Counted from the first letter of the stretch, positions 16,176-27,053 are shown. The stretch is DNA of 64,000 nt from an uncultured Lachnospiraceae bacterium (GCA_949471785.1 CASWRE010000008.1:17208-81207); one strand, 5' to 3'. Notes: a model not told the origin generated them from the sequence alone. Translations and numbers: made by a program.

Positions 16176-17324
16176 ATGAAATATCGTAAACTGGGACACA
16201 CGGATCTGATGGTCAGTGAGATCGGCATGGGGTGTGAAGGCATGGTGGGGCAAACCGATGCAGTCATCCGGGAGTACGTAGATGCGATGGAGGCGGGCGG
16301 GGTCAACTGTATAGACCTGTATGCGCCCAATCCCGAATTCCGCACCGGACTGGGGCTGGCCCTTAAAGGGCGGCGGGACAAGTTCGTTCTGCAGGCCCAT
16401 CTGTGCACGATCTGGAAAGACGGGCAGTACAAGAGGACCCGGGAGATTTCCGAAGTGAAGGAAGGCTTTGCGGATCAGCTTGAGAGGCTGCAGACGGATC
16501 ATGTGGAGATCGGTATGATTCATTATGTGGATTCACCGGCGGATTGGGAGACGGTGAAAAACGGCGATGTGATGAAGTATGCGCTGGAGCTTAAACGTTC
16601 CGGTGTGATAAAGTCCGTCGGCATGTCCAGCCATAACCCCGAGGCGGCCCGGGCGGCGGTGGACAGCGGTCTCATCGATGTGCTGATGTTCAGCGTGAAT
16701 CCCTGCTATGACTTGCAGCCGGGAAATGAGGATATTGAGCTTTTGTGGGCGCCGGAAAGTTATGCCGGAAACCTGGTGAATATGGACCCCGCCCGTCAGG
16801 CATTGTATGAGGCCTGCCAGCGGCAGGGCGTGGGCATTACGGTTATGAAGGCGTTCGGCGGCGGCGATCTGCTGGATGAGAAATTATCTCCAGCCGGAAA
16901 GGCCCTGACCCTGTATCAGTGTCTGCACTATGCGTTGACCCGCCCGGCGGTGGCTTCCGTAATGTCGGGGGCCCGGACGGTGGAGGAACTGAGGGTCAGC
17001 ATCGCCTATGAGGAGGCCCCGGAGGAGGAGAAAGATTACGCGGAAGCGTTCGCCTCCCTGCCGAAGATCAGCTGGCAGGGACACTGTATGTACTGCGGCC
17101 ATTGCGCGCCCTGCCCCAAGGGGATCGACGTGGCGTCGGTGACGAAATTCCTGAATCTGGCCATGGCCCAGGGCGAGCTGCCCGAGACGGTGCGGGAGCA
17201 CTACGGCGCGCTGGCCGAGACGGCCTCGGCCTGTGTGGCCTGCGGCGCCTGTGAGAAGCGCTGTCCCTTCGGCGTGCCGGTAACGGAAAATATGAAAAAA
17301 GCCGTGGAGATCTTCGGAAAGTAG
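16176..17324 (+). CDS. Aldo/keto reductase with C-terminal 4Fe-4S domain
   Basis: 382 residues. The first ~280 form an aldo/keto reductase barrel. The last ~90 carry two cysteine clusters: C304-x2-C307-x2-C310-x2-C313-P and C353-x2-C356-x2-C359-x3-C363-P, the layout of the ferredoxin-type AKR family. The frame extends to 16146, but the ATG at 16176 has AAAGGGGG before it and gives the standard start MKYRKLGHTDLMVSEIG. Asp47 (NCIDLY) and His116 (MIHYVD) fit the catalytic tetrad, but at the usual Lys position the sequence reads LQAHLC. So classic AKR chemistry is doubtful; iron-sulfur electron transfer is implied. Confidence 0.88.
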   Translation: MKYRKLGHTDLMVSEIGMGCEGMVGQTDAVIREYVDAMEAGGVNCIDLYAPNPEFRTGLGLALKGRRDKFVLQAHLCTIWKDGQYKRTREISEVKEGFADQLERLQTDHVEIGMIHYVDSPADWETVKNGDVMKYALELKRSGVIKSVGMSSHNPEAARAAVDSGLIDVLMFSVNPCYDLQPGNEDIELLWAPESYAGNLVNMDPARQALYEACQRQGVGITVMKAFGGGDLLDEKLSPAGKALTLYQCLHYALTRPAVASVMSGARTVEELRVSIAYEEAPEEEKDYAEAFASLPKISWQGHCMYCGHCAPCPKGIDVASVTKFLNLAMAQGELPETVREHYGALAETASACVACGACEKRCPFGVPVTENMKKAVEIFGK

Positions 17325-17416
17325 GCCGTTTCGTATCGGTTAAGGTACGGCTTTTACCGCCGTTACGGACGGTTATATTAAAAAATTATTACCCTGAGAG
17401 AAAGAGAGAAAACATT

Positions 17417-18733
17417 ATGAAAAAAAATAATCCCAGAGCGCTGCTGCCCATCCTTGTTTTTTTGGTCTTATATCTGGGGCTGGGAATTTTGTTTGAGTAT
17501 GTGCTGGCGATCCCGATGGGCTTTTACAATATCCCCATCGTGACCGCCTTCCTGGCCGCTATCCTGACGGCCTGCCTCCAGAACCGGGAGCTTGCGTTCG
17601 ACGACAAGCTGGAGGTCATGGCCCAGGGTATGGCCGACAAAAATATCATCACCATGCTCCTGATCTTTCTGGTGGCCGGAACCTTTGTCGGCGTGGTGGG
17701 AAGGAGCAGCGCGGAGAGCGTGGCCTATTTCATGCTGTCGCTGATTCCGGCGCGGTTTGCGGTGGCCGTACTGTTCGTGGTGTCCTGTTTTGTGTCTACG
17801 GCCATGGGGACCTCCGTGGGGACCATCACGCTGATCACCCCCATCGCAGTGGCGGTTTCTGCGGCCTCCGGTTTCGGTCTGCCCCTCTGCGTGGGTTCGG
17901 TCATGGGCGGAGCCATGTTCGGGGATAACCTGTCCTTTATCTCGGATACCACCATTGCGGCCTGTAACGGCCAGGGCTGTGCCATGAAGGATAAGTTCCG
18001 TGAAAATTTCGGGATCGCCCTGCCGGCGGCTGTCGCTACGCTGGTATTGATCCTGATTCTGTCCATGGGCACGGATTTAAACGGCGCGGTGGCTCAGGAG
18101 TACAACCTGATCCAGATTATTCCCTATGTACTGGTGCTGATCGGCGGCGTTGTGGGCATCAACGTGTTTGTGGTGCTTCTGATCGGCATCGTGTCCGGCG
18201 CGGTGATTATGCTGGCTACGGGCCAGGTAACACCGGTAGAGATGATCGGCAATATGGGTTCCGGCGCGTCGGGCATGTTCGAGACCTGCATGGTGGCTGT
18301 CCTGGTATCCGCCATGTGCGCGCTGATCCGGGAGTATGGCGGCTTCGAGGCGCTGCTCTCGGCTATCCGTAAAGTCTTTAAAGGGAAAAAGGGCGGCCAG
18401 CTCGGCATGGGTTTACTGGTGTGCGCCATGGATGTGGCCACGGCCAACAATACGGTGGCTATTGTCATGGCTAATCCTATCGCCTCGGAGATGGCTCAGG
18501 AGTACGGGATCAGCGCGAAGAAATCCGCATCCATTCTGGATACGTTTTCCTGTATTTCCCAGGGGATGATTCCTTACGGCGCCCAGATGCTGGTGGCCCT
18601 CTCCGCGGCCAATGAACTGGGGTATGAATTGTCGGCTTTTGACGTGATACCGAACCTGTTTTATCCGGGGCTTTTGCTGATCAGTTCGTTGATTTTTATT
18701 TTTGTGGCGCCGGAACGCGGGACGGCCAAATGA
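17417..18733 (+). CDS. nhaC: Na+/H+ antiporter, NhaC family
   Basis: 438 residues with about ten to twelve hydrophobic helices. Family-typical stretches are STAMGTSVGTITLITPIAV, GGAMFGDNLSFISDTTIAA (acidic residues in the transport core) and DVATANNTVAIVMANPIA. It exchanges Na+ (or an organic ion) for H+ at the cell membrane. Some members of this group transport amino acids or dicarboxylates, so the ion is an inference. It lies 92 bp behind the reductase, with GAGAAAGAGAG as a weak ribosome site. Confidence 0.85.
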   Translation: MKKNNPRALLPILVFLVLYLGLGILFEYVLAIPMGFYNIPIVTAFLAAILTACLQNRELAFDDKLEVMAQGMADKNIITMLLIFLVAGTFVGVVGRSSAESVAYFMLSLIPARFAVAVLFVVSCFVSTAMGTSVGTITLITPIAVAVSAASGFGLPLCVGSVMGGAMFGDNLSFISDTTIAACNGQGCAMKDKFRENFGIALPAAVATLVLILILSMGTDLNGAVAQEYNLIQIIPYVLVLIGGVVGINVFVVLLIGIVSGAVIMLATGQVTPVEMIGNMGSGASGMFETCMVAVLVSAMCALIREYGGFEALLSAIRKVFKGKKGGQLGMGLLVCAMDVATANNTVAIVMANPIASEMAQEYGISAKKSASILDTFSCISQGMIPYGAQMLVALSAANELGYELSAFDVIPNLFYPGLLLISSLIFIFVAPERGTAK

Positions 18734-18747
18734 TTCTATTTTTATGA

Positions 18748-18775
18748 TGGACATATGGGCAAAAATGGTTATAAT
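18748..18775 (+). promoter_or_regulatory. Promoter of the rubredoxin gene
   Basis: -35 TGGACA (18748-18753), 16-bp spacer, perfect -10 TATAAT (18770-18775). It lies 87 bp before the ATG, leaving a leader of roughly 80 nt that contains the palindrome at 18789. Confidence 0.65.
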
Positions 18776-18788
18776 AAGATTGGTGCAG

Positions 18789-18802
18789 GCGCATATATGC
18801 GC
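18789..18802. promoter_or_regulatory. 14-bp perfect palindrome, possible operator
   Basis: GCGCATATATGCGC, fully self-complementary, beginning 13 bp behind the rubredoxin -10 box, so right at or after the transcription start. The position suits a repressor site or a small mRNA hairpin; no regulator is assigned. Confidence 0.4.
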
Positions 18803-18862
18803 AGATGGTAACTGTGAGGATTCGGACAGTTATCGCATAGGAAAAACAGGAGGTAAGAAGCA

Positions 18863-19021
18863 ATGACAAAATATGAGTGTGAACCCTGCGGTTATGTGTA
18901 TGATCCCGAGGCGGGAGATCCCGATAACGGTATTGAGCCGGGGACGGCTTTTAAGGATCTTCCGGACGATTGGGTGTGCCCGTTGTGCGGCGCAGGTAAG
19001 GAGGAGTTCGCCGAGGTGTAA
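18863..19021 (+). CDS. Rubredoxin
   Basis: 52 residues read directly from the sequence. It has the two CxxC knuckles that hold one iron: Cys6-x2-Cys9-G-Y-x-Y and Cys39-P-L-Cys42-G, plus conserved Tyr, Asp and Trp residues ([16 protein letters not shown]). RBS AGGAGG is 8 bases before the ATG. It is a small one-electron carrier that in anaerobes usually feeds superoxide reductase, rubrerythrin or flavodiiron proteins. It stands alone with its own promoter and terminator. Confidence 0.96.
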   Translation: MTKYECEPCGYVYDPEAGDPDNGIEPGTAFKDLPDDWVCPLCGAGKEEFAEV

Positions 19022-19038
19022 GGATTTCGGCGCGGGGA

Positions 19039-19073
19039 CCCCGGGCAGAGCGTTTCTGTCCGGGGATTTTTTT
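19039..19073 (+). terminator. Terminator behind rubredoxin
   Basis: 11-bp stem CCCCGGGCAGA / TCTGTCCGGGG (one G-T pair), 5-nt loop, followed by a run of seven T. Confidence 0.9.
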
Positions 19074-19153
19074 GATGTGAAGGCAGCCGCGAGGCAATTG
19101 TTCGCGGCGGCACGGAAGGGAAGATAAACAGCAATTTTGGGAGGTCTGTATAG

Positions 19154-19609
19154 ATGAGCGGTAAATTAATCATTCGCGATATGGAAGAAAAGGATCGGGA
19201 GCAGGTGCTGGCGCTGGAGGATTTGTTTTATCATTCGGACGCGGTATGTCATCCGGTAGACCCGTCGGTGTGGGGGAGGTGCTTTGACGCGGCGATAGAA
19301 GGGACGTCTACGCTGCGGGGGCTGATCCTGGAGGAAGAGGCAGAGATTGCGGGGTATGCGTATATCACAACTTTCTTTGCCACGGAAGTGGGCGGCCTGT
19401 GCCAGATGATCGAACAAATTTGCGTGAAGGACGGATACCGCGGTAAAGGGTACGGTTCCCGGCTCATGCAATGGCTGGAGCAGGAGTACCCTCAGGTGCG
19501 CCGGATGCGCCTGGAGGTGACGGAAGAGAATCCGGATGCGATTCGCCTGTATAAAAAGATGGGATATGAGTTTCTGGGGTATCTGCAAATGGTCAAAGAG
19601 AGGAATTAA
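19154..19609 (+). CDS. GNAT family N-acetyltransferase
   Basis: 151 residues. The acetyl-CoA pyrophosphate loop is RGKGYGSRLMQWLEQE (motif R/Q-x-x-G-x-G/A), preceded by the strand ICVKDGY and followed by RMRLEVTEENPDAIRLYKKM and GYEFLGYL, the normal C-terminal half. RBS GGGAGG. It acetylates an amine on a small molecule or protein; the acceptor is unknown. It is followed by the two-component operon promoter, so it is probably its own unit. Confidence 0.88.
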   Translation: MSGKLIIRDMEEKDREQVLALEDLFYHSDAVCHPVDPSVWGRCFDAAIEGTSTLRGLILEEEAEIAGYAYITTFFATEVGGLCQMIEQICVKDGYRGKGYGSRLMQWLEQEYPQVRRMRLEVTEENPDAIRLYKKMGYEFLGYLQMVKERN

Positions 19610-19622
19610 ACAATTAAAGAAA

Positions 19623-19669
19623 TCTTAAACATTTGCCTGATTTTTTCTTAAAAAAAATTCTCCTATACT
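19623..19669 (+). promoter_or_regulatory. Promoter of the two-component operon with direct repeats
   Basis: -10 TATACT (19664-19669). No good -35 is present, only a T-run at the expected place (19641-19646), but TCTTAAA occurs twice in direct orientation (19623-19629 and 19646-19652), 23 bp apart. OmpR-family regulators bind direct repeats near the -35 region, so these may be autoregulatory sites. Confidence 0.45.
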
Positions 19670-19691
19670 ATCCGTGGAGGTTGAAAGTGAT

Positions 19692-20393
19692 ATGTACAAT
19701 GTTCTGGTTTGCGACGATGAGAGAGATATCGTGGAGGCGCTGAAAATCTATCTGGAGGCGGAGGGGTATCGCACCTTTCCCGCTTACACGGGGAAAGAGG
19801 CCCTGGCCGTCATGGAGCGGGCCGATATCCATCTCGTGCTGATGGATATCATGATGCCGGTGATGGACGGTATCACCGCCATGGTGGAGATCCGCAGACG
19901 GAGCAACGTGCCGGTGATCCTCCTGACAGCCAAGGGGGAGGATACTGACAAGATCCTGGGCCTGAATGTGGGGGCCGACGATTACGTGACGAAGCCCTTC
20001 AACCCGGTGGAAGTGCTGGCCCGGGTGCGCTCTCAGCTCCGGCGCTATATGCAGCTGGGCGGCGGGAAAAAAGAGGAGCGGGGACTTCTTGTGACAGGCG
20101 GCATCGAGCTGGACCAGAAGGCCGTGGAAGTGCGGCTGGACGGGGAAAAGCTTTCTCTCACGCCCACGGAGTATGAGATCTTAAAACTTTTCATGGAGCA
20201 TCCCGGCGAAGTGCTCTCGCCGAAGGAGATCTACCGCCGTGTCTGGAAGGAAGCGCCGGTCAGCGCCGAGGGTACCGTCGCGGTGCATATCCGTCATCTC
20301 CGGGAAAAAATAGAGATTACCCCCTCGGACCCCCGCTATCTCAAGGTGGTCTGGGGCCAGGGGTATAAGCTCGAGAGAGGAGACAGACGATGA
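19692..20393 (+). CDS. Response regulator, OmpR/PhoB family
   Basis: 233 residues. Receiver domain (1-~118): acidic pair Asp8-Asp9, phospho-acceptor Asp52 (LVLMDIMMPVMDG), Thr79 and Lys101 (YVTKPF). DNA-binding winged helix (~135-230): LSLTPTEYEILKLFMEHPGE and the recognition part AVHIRHLREKIE, ending VWGQGYKLE. The ATG at 19692 is preceded by GGAGG at long spacing; the GTG at 19674 is too close to that site. It overlaps the kinase gene by 4 bp (ATGA). It is the output partner of the following kinase. Confidence 0.93.
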   Translation: MYNVLVCDDERDIVEALKIYLEAEGYRTFPAYTGKEALAVMERADIHLVLMDIMMPVMDGITAMVEIRRRSNVPVILLTAKGEDTDKILGLNVGADDYVTKPFNPVEVLARVRSQLRRYMQLGGGKKEERGLLVTGGIELDQKAVEVRLDGEKLSLTPTEYEILKLFMEHPGEVLSPKEIYRRVWKEAPVSAEGTVAVHIRHLREKIEITPSDPRYLKVVWGQGYKLERGDRR

Positions 20394-22036
20394 AAAAATT
20401 ACTGACAAAGGGCTGGGCAAAATGGCTGGCCGGTGTGTTTGCAACATTGTTTTTTACCGTGACAGTGGCCTGCGGGGTATGTACGGCGCATATGCTGGAA
20501 GAGGGATTTTATGGAAATTCACTGGAAGAACTGCAGGATCAGGTTTATATGGAGAATGCGGAGCTTTTGGAAATGGCCTACAGTATGCGCGGCGCATTTC
20601 CAGCCAGCTTTGCGGGAGGCCTGCTGCTGACGGCGGCCTGCCTGGCCTTTTTATACGCGGCAGCGGGACGTACAGGCGACGGTAAAGAGATCCAGGCCGG
20701 CGTCCTGGAACGGATTCCTTTTGATGTGTTTACCTGCCTGGCATGCCTGGCGGCGGGCCTGTTAATCAATCTGTCCATAGAGCTTCAGTGGCAGGCGGAA
20801 GAGAGCGTCCGGCTGGCGGTTACGGCATGTATCACCTTAGGCGGCTGGCTGATCGGCCTGTTTTATACAATCAGCATCGCCGTGCGGCTGAAACGCCGTG
20901 AGATCTTGAAGGGCTGGCTTTCCATTTGGGTTCTGGGCTGGTGTGCCAGCTGGCTGAGGAAGGCGGGACATATGCTTGGCATCCTGATCCGCGGGCTGCC
21001 GCTGTACGGAAAAGCCCTGGCGGCTTACGCTCTGTTGGCTCTGGCGGAGGGCATTTTGCTTTCCGCTTGCTGGTATGATATGGGTATTTATGTGTTGTTC
21101 TGGGTGTTAGAGAAGATCCTGCTGGCCCTGGGGCTGGCGTATCTGATCCTGGTACTGCGCAAGCTGCAGCAGGGGGGCAAAGAGATCGCTTCCGGCAACA
21201 TGGATTATCATGTGGACACCCGGTACATGTTCTGGGATTTCGAGGAGTTTGGCGAGTGTTTGAACCATATCCGGGACGGCCTGGGCCGGGCGGTGGAGGA
21301 ACGGATGAAGAGCGAGCGGTTTAAGACGGAGCTGATCACCAACGTATCTCATGATATCAAGACGCCGCTGACCTCCATCATCAGCTATGTAGATTTGATA
21401 AAGAAGGAGGAGCTGCCCACGGAGACTCTGCGGGAGTATGTGGAAGTGCTGGACCGCCAGTCCCAGCGGCTGAAGAAGTTGATTGAGGATCTGGTGGAGG
21501 CTTCCAAAGCGTCCACGGGGAATATAACGGTTCAGCTGGCGGAGTGCGACGTGCAGGTGCTCTTAAACCAGTCCATGGCCGAGTATCAGGAAAAGCTGGA
21601 AAAAGCTGGCCTGACCCCTGTGCTGAAACAGCCGGACAGTCCCGTGTATATCCGGGCCGACGGCCGCCATCTGTGGAGGATCTTTGATAATCTGCTGAAC
21701 AATATCTGCAAATACGCCATGTCGGGAACCCGGGTGTATCTGGATGTGACCCTCCTGGACGGTGAAGCGCGGATCACCTTCCGCAATGTATCGGAATCGC
21801 CGCTGCAGATGGACGGGGAGACCCTGCTGGAGCGGTTTGTCCGGGGCGATACCTCCCGCCATACCGAGGGGAGCGGCCTGGGGCTGTCCATCGCGGCCAG
21901 CCTGGCCCAGCTGCAGCATGGGCGCCTGGAGCTTGTGACTGACGGGGATTTGTTTAAAGCGACGCTGATATTTCCGGCAGTTTCGCCCGCTGTGGTTTCA
22001 ATGGGGAGCCCGGGTGGGACAGTGACCGTGAGATGA
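20390..22036 (+). CDS. Sensor histidine kinase
   Basis: 548 residues. The first ~260 contain about six membrane helices with short loops, so it probably senses within or near the membrane. A HAMP-like linker follows (LQQGGKEIASGNMDYHVD), then the dimerisation/phosphorylation helix with His321 (ITNVSHDIKTPLTSI), the N box (FDNLLNNICKYA) and the G box (SGLGLSIA). The F box area reads LERFVRGDTSRH. It is translationally coupled to the response regulator. No neighbouring ABC transporter that would suggest peptide antibiotic sensing is present, so the signal is unknown. Confidence 0.93.
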   Translation: MKKLLTKGWAKWLAGVFATLFFTVTVACGVCTAHMLEEGFYGNSLEELQDQVYMENAELLEMAYSMRGAFPASFAGGLLLTAACLAFLYAAAGRTGDGKEIQAGVLERIPFDVFTCLACLAAGLLINLSIELQWQAEESVRLAVTACITLGGWLIGLFYTISIAVRLKRREILKGWLSIWVLGWCASWLRKAGHMLGILIRGLPLYGKALAAYALLALAEGILLSACWYDMGIYVLFWVLEKILLALGLAYLILVLRKLQQGGKEIASGNMDYHVDTRYMFWDFEEFGECLNHIRDGLGRAVEERMKSERFKTELITNVSHDIKTPLTSIISYVDLIKKEELPTETLREYVEVLDRQSQRLKKLIEDLVEASKASTGNITVQLAECDVQVLLNQSMAEYQEKLEKAGLTPVLKQPDSPVYIRADGRHLWRIFDNLLNNICKYAMSGTRVYLDVTLLDGEARITFRNVSESPLQMDGETLLERFVRGDTSRHTEGSGLGLSIAASLAQLQHGRLELVTDGDLFKATLIFPAVSPAVVSMGSPGGTVTVR

Positions 22037-22050
22037 AGAAATCATGTGAA

Positions 22051-22074
22051 AGAGGGGGAGCAATCCCCTTTTTT
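22051..22074 (+). terminator. Terminator behind the histidine kinase
   Basis: Stem GGGGA/TCCCC, extended by weaker pairs, with a GCAA tetraloop and six T. Confidence 0.75.
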
Positions 22075-22113
22075 GTGTGGAACGAAAAGTTTCGTGTCGT
22101 GTAGGAAATTCGG

Positions 22114-22142
22114 TTGCATATGATTATTCTGATGGATATAAT
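22114..22142 (+). promoter_or_regulatory. Promoter of the ATPase-nuclease pair
   Basis: -35 TTGCAT (22114-22119), 17-bp spacer, perfect -10 TATAAT (22137-22142), about 50 bp before the TTG start. Confidence 0.65.
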
Positions 22143-22191
22143 AATGATATCTTTGACACAGGGAAGCGACTGGTAGAAAGGGAGATGGGGT

Positions 22192-23529
22192 TTGCAGAAA
22201 TTGATGATTAATAAACTTGGCCCGATTGAGCAATGCGAATTAGAAAGTTCGCGATTTATGACATTGACAGGGTTTCAGGCATCCGGGAAAAGTACAATTG
22301 CGAAAGCAATCTATTATTTTCGGACGATAAAAGAAGATATCATAGAGCTTGCAAAAACGCAAGCTTTGCATCTTGTTCCTGTAAGCGGGATGGAAGAAGA
22401 GTTTCCGATATACCATAACGACACTCTGAAGAGTGCATTAGAGAATCATTTACGTGAAAAATTTTTGAGGATATTTGGTTCGTCTTGGAGTATGTCGAAT
22501 GAGATGTATATGGAGTATTATTTTACCAGTACTTGTTTCGTAAGGATTTCTCTGAAAAATGATACAAAGTATACGACACCAAATTATATATGGATAACGC
22601 TTAGCGCCGGCCTGAAAGATTTTCTTCAGAAAAATAATCTCAGTTTAGTTGCCACGCCATTAGGGGTAGACGAGGAATGTCTGAAAACATTTAAAGAAGA
22701 AATATATAAAATATTTGATGATGGATGTACAGTTGTATATATCCCTGCAGGACGCAGTATGATCACTCTGCTGTCACAGCAGTTCGGTTATATTTACGCA
22801 ACTATGGATGACATACAAAAGCGATCACTGGACGGTTGCACAAAAGATTACCTTGAGAGGATACTGCGATTAAAACCGGAATTTTCGGACGGCCTTCAGG
22901 GGTTGGCTGCGTATCCCGCGGGAAAGCCAACAATACCCAGAAAACTTGTCGTTCAGGCATTGGAGTTAGTAAAAAAAATTTTACGTGGGACATACCGATA
23001 CAGTAACGGAGAAGAACAGATTGTGCTTGATGATGGAAAATATGTGAAAATAAATTTTTCATCGTCGGGACAGCAGGAATGCGTATGGATCTTGAATTTA
23101 TTGTTTTACTATCTGTTACGGCAAAAACAGGTTTTATTTATTATTGAAGAACCTGAATCCCATTTATTTCCTGAGTCTCAAAAATATATTACAGAATTGA
23201 TTACGCTCGTGCACAATTGCGGACATTCGATTGTGTTGACGACACACAGCCCTTATGTATTGGGGACTTTAAATAATTTGTTATATGCGAAAACTGTTCA
23301 GGCTAAGCATTCAAAAAGGGCAAATGAAGTGATTCCAGCGTTATTTTGGCTGGATCATGATCATTTTGGGTCATGGTTTGTAAAAAACGGAGTTATTGAG
23401 AACTGTATGGACCCGGAGATCCATATGATTCAGAATGAAAGAATCGATGAAATATCGAAAGTTATTAACGACGATTTCGACAGGCTTTTAGAATTGCAGG
23501 ATATAGATGCGGAAAGTGTGGTGTTATAA
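22192..23529 (+). CDS. AAA/ABC-like ATPase of the AAA_15/OLD-like type, candidate defence gene
   Basis: 445 residues from a TTG preceded by AGGGAG; an ATG at 22204 is the alternative. Nucleotide-binding parts are complete: Walker A GFQASGKST (27-35), an ABC-like signature SSSGQQE (290-296), Walker B VLFIIEEPESHLFPE (314-328, Glu319/320) and switch His352 (LTTHSPYVL). Residue ~190 onward has VYIPAGRSM, a phrase typical of stand-alone AAA_15/AAA_21 ATPases in phage-defence systems. The long insert between Walker A and B is mostly helical. The gene is clearly richer in A/T than its neighbours, suggesting recent transfer. Its stop overlaps the start of the small nuclease-like gene by one base, so they form a pair. 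Confidence 0.85.
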   Translation: MQKLMINKLGPIEQCELESSRFMTLTGFQASGKSTIAKAIYYFRTIKEDIIELAKTQALHLVPVSGMEEEFPIYHNDTLKSALENHLREKFLRIFGSSWSMSNEMYMEYYFTSTCFVRISLKNDTKYTTPNYIWITLSAGLKDFLQKNNLSLVATPLGVDEECLKTFKEEIYKIFDDGCTVVYIPAGRSMITLLSQQFGYIYATMDDIQKRSLDGCTKDYLERILRLKPEFSDGLQGLAAYPAGKPTIPRKLVVQALELVKKILRGTYRYSNGEEQIVLDDGKYVKINFSSSGQQECVWILNLLFYYLLRQKQVLFIIEEPESHLFPESQKYITELITLVHNCGHSIVLTTHSPYVLGTLNNLLYAKTVQAKHSKRANEVIPALFWLDHDHFGSWFVKNGVIENCMDPEIHMIQNERIDEISKVINDDFDRLLELQDIDAESVVL

Positions 23530-23951
23530 TGCCTTTAAGGGGTTTTCAATCATTATGCGGAAAAAAGGCCGGGCGGATAGTATCGCGCGATAAAGGAAAT
23601 CCACAGTACCATAAGGGAATAAATACTGAGAAGGCGTTTGTGACGCACTATAAAATAGATGGTATTGTAATAACATCCGGGGGCAGGTGTGACTATCTGC
23701 TTATGAATGAGGAAAAGCGGATTGCCTATTTAATTGAGTTAAAAGGTTCTGATCTGGTGAAAGCCGCCGGGCAGCTGGAAACTACGGAAAAAGTATTGCG
23801 GCAGGATCTGGCGGATTATAGTCTGCAATATCGAATTATTGCCAATAAATGTAAAACTCAGGAGATTTATTCATCAGCATACAGAAAATATCAGATCCGG
23901 TGGAAGGGGAAGCTTTTACAGAAGACTGGATTTATAGAAGAAAATATTTAA
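23529..23951 (+). CDS. Small PD-(D/E)XK nuclease-like protein paired with the ATPase
   Basis: 140 residues, no family recognised with certainty. The centre has the pattern of a PD-(D/E)XK nuclease core: Asp55 (GRCDYLLMN), 14 residues, then Glu70-Leu-Lys72 (YLIELKGSD), followed by Gln82 (AAGQLETT) on the next helix. The N-terminal part is basic (GKKAGRIVSRDKG). The C-terminal part (YRIIANKCK, YQIRWKGK) looks like the closing strands. The gene starts inside the ATPase stop (TAATG). An ATPase sensor coupled to a nuclease would act on foreign or damaged nucleic acid; this is inference. Confidence 0.65.
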   Translation: MPLRGFQSLCGKKAGRIVSRDKGNPQYHKGINTEKAFVTHYKIDGIVITSGGRCDYLLMNEEKRIAYLIELKGSDLVKAAGQLETTEKVLRQDLADYSLQYRIIANKCKTQEIYSSAYRKYQIRWKGKLLQKTGFIEENI

Positions 23952-24090
23952 ATTTGGCCGTCAATAAGCTATGTCCGTGTGCCCTCCCGCAAGTCATCGC
24001 GCAGTGATTTTAAAGGGATTTTTGCAGATGACAGCTTGTTTGAATTATTACAAGTTTATCAAAATTTAATAATTACACAATAATAAAAAG

Positions 24091-24119
24091 TGGAATATAA
24101 AATGAACGGGTAGTATAAT
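24091..24119 (+). promoter_or_regulatory. Possible promoter of the V-ATPase operon
   Basis: Perfect -10 TATAAT (24114-24119) with a poor -35 (TGGAAT, 24091-24096) in very A/T-rich DNA. The gene-free stretch 23952-24196 otherwise shows only the hairpin at 24157. Confidence 0.5.
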
Positions 24120-24156
24120 AAGAATTGTTGCTTCAATTAGAAAAATTTGTTAACAA

Positions 24157-24174
24157 AGAGCGCGTAAGCGCTCT
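24157..24174 (+). promoter_or_regulatory. GNRA-capped hairpin in the V-ATPase leader
   Basis: AGAGCGC-GTAA-GCGCTCT, a perfect 7-bp stem with a GTAA loop, ending 22 bases before the chosen start of the first V-ATPase gene. There is no T-run, so it is not a terminator; it may stabilise the leader or set translation of the first gene. Confidence 0.45.
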
Positions 24175-24196
24175 GGAAAAGGTGGTGAGAGGAAGC

Positions 24197-24505
24197 GTGG
24201 TAAAGACAACATTAGAGACCGTAGAGCGGGCTGAGGCCGATGCGGAGAAAATCCGAATGAAAGCCGAGGAAGAGGCCCGGGGTGCGGTGGAGCGGGCGAA
24301 GGCAGAGGCCGCCGAAATGCAGCAGAAAGAGCTGGCTAAGGCGAAGGAAAAGATCGCCGGGCAGAAGGCAGCGGCGGACAGGGAAAACAAAGCGTTTCTC
24401 AAACGTTCCATGGAAGCTGTGGATGCTGAAATCCAGGCTTTGAAAAAGGTGGCTGCCGGGAAAGAAAAGGGCGCCGTTTCAATGATTCTTGCCGAACTCG
24501 TGTAA
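24197..24505 (+). CDS. ntpF: V-type ATPase peripheral stalk subunit (NtpF/G-like)
   Basis: 102 residues, nearly all helical, with Ala/Glu/Lys-rich heptads typical of the peripheral stalk coiled coil that pairs with subunit E. The start is not certain: GTG codons occur at 24182, 24185 and 24197, and I chose 24197 because GAGAGG precedes it and the length then matches the family. It is the first gene of a nine-gene operon in the order known from Enterococcus hirae ntpFIKECGABD, and it is followed 32 bp later by subunit I. Confidence 0.75.
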   Translation: MVKTTLETVERAEADAEKIRMKAEEEARGAVERAKAEAAEMQQKELAKAKEKIAGQKAAADRENKAFLKRSMEAVDAEIQALKKVAAGKEKGAVSMILAELV

Positions 24506-24537
24506 AAAGAAAAATTAAGAAAGGAGGCGATGCGGAT

Positions 24538-27053
<2,516 letters not shown>

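Noticed and set aside
24157..24174. Terminator before the V-ATPase operon
   Set aside because: Perfect hairpin but no T-run behind it; the next gene starts 22 bases later.
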